A stretch of 5,292 nucleotides of DNA. It comes from an uncultured Eubacteriales bacterium. Lineage in GTDB: Bacteria; Bacillota; Clostridia; Lachnospirales; Anaerotignaceae. Shown here one piece after another: positions 4,978 to 5,292 of the stretch. Both the position numbers and the translations under genes were made by a program. The notes under the pieces were generated by a model, which worked only from the letters and a program-made list of their open reading frames with translations, had not been told where the DNA came from and did not search any database. The stretch lies in the NCBI GenBank assembly GCA_934256695.1, contig CAKQPE010000130.1:1-5292 (forward strand). Reading direction: 5' to 3'. Position 1 is the first letter of the stretch; each line of letters opens with the position of its first letter.

Positions 4978-5292
4978 TTAATCTTTTTTTCTTAATATGC
5001 TCTGATAGAAAAACTTAGTAACGCTTATTGGCATCAGATATAAAATTATCTGTAGTGCCGATAAAAATATCAGATCTTTTAAAGGAGTAAAACCTCTTTT
5101 AAAATTCTTATACCTTACATAAATAAATCCCTTTGTATTATTCCAATTCTTACGTCTTAAAAAAGTATCATCAGAAAGCCTGTAGTACAGCAGACTTTCC
5201 GGAATATTTAAACATTTGGCACCGCTTAAAATCATTTTTACAACAAAATCATAGTCCTCACACCGTATCATATTGCTGTAAGCACCACATTT
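4978..5292 (-). CDS. Family 2 glycosyltransferase, C-terminal part (runs off the window)
   Basis: Only the last 104 residues are visible. The frame is open to position 5292, so the N-terminus lies outside and the internal ATG at 5271 is not the start. The visible part begins KCGAYSN and continues into CEDYDF, the Glu-Asp motif that holds the catalytic base in GT-A fold inverting enzymes. Then come GAKCLNIPESLLYYR, the conserved stretch that closes the GT2 catalytic domain, and a basic linker. A hydrophobic segment (roughly LIFLSALQIILYLMPI) precedes a basic tail ending RKKD, which probably binds the membrane as in capsule or exopolysaccharide enzymes. It would transfer a sugar from an activated donor to a cell-surface glycan. 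Donor and acceptor are unknown. It may be the last gene of a polysaccharide cluster extending to the right. Confidence 0.8.
   Translation of the reverse strand, partial: KCGAYSNMIRCEDYDFVVKMILSGAKCLNIPESLLYYRLSDDTFLRRKNWNNTKGFIYVRYKNFKRGFTPLKDLIFLSALQIILYLMPISVTKFFYQSILRKKD

Noticed and set aside
1..5292. CRISPR arrays, tRNA or rRNA genes, transposases, phage or defence genes
   Set aside because: No regularly spaced repeats, tRNA-like cloverleaf, rRNA sequence, transposase or known defence protein was seen on either strand.

Overview
This is an AT-rich, low-GC Gram-positive type window. Genes are well separated, with GGGG/AGGAGG-type Shine-Dalgarno sequences, TATAAT promoters, many AGA and ATA codons, and stem-loop/T-tract terminators. 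Together these suggest a gut-type member of the Clostridia. No species can be named from the sequence.

Layout: four genes are visible. (1) On the minus strand, 75-1175 encodes a multi-pass anion permease of the ArsB/CitMHS/SLC13 group. It is followed at the left edge by a tandem-hairpin intergenic repeat that may also act as its terminator. (2) A 592-nt divergent intergenic region separates it from (3) a plus-strand DUF819-family (YjcL-like) membrane protein at 1768-2958. (4) A complete half-size ABC exporter, plus strand, lies at 3177-4907. It has its own promoter, separated from the DUF819 gene by a strong G·U-rich terminator. (5) The C-terminal end of a family 2 glycosyltransferase, minus strand, 4978-5292, runs off the right edge and converges on the ABC gene across a perfect 19-bp bidirectional terminator.

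Each gene appears to be its own transcription unit, so there is no multi-gene operon and no sign of a dedicated defence, CRISPR or mobile system. The three complete genes are all transporters, but nothing shows that they share a substrate or a pathway.

The least ordinary part is the roughly 255-nt 5' leader of the DUF819 gene. A good extended -10 promoter at 1476-1504 is followed by three overlapping, mutually exclusive inverted repeats around a terminator-like hairpin. There is also a Shine-Dalgarno sequence with no start codon, and a 9-bp hairpin just before the true ribosome binding site. A tiny open frame ends in an ATGA overlap with the DUF819 start. The DUF819 gene itself has codon usage typical of strong expression, unlike its neighbours. 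This is a candidate cis-regulatory RNA upstream of a transporter family whose substrate I do not know. It matches no riboswitch class I recognise, and the evidence is limited to inverted repeats in AT-rich DNA.
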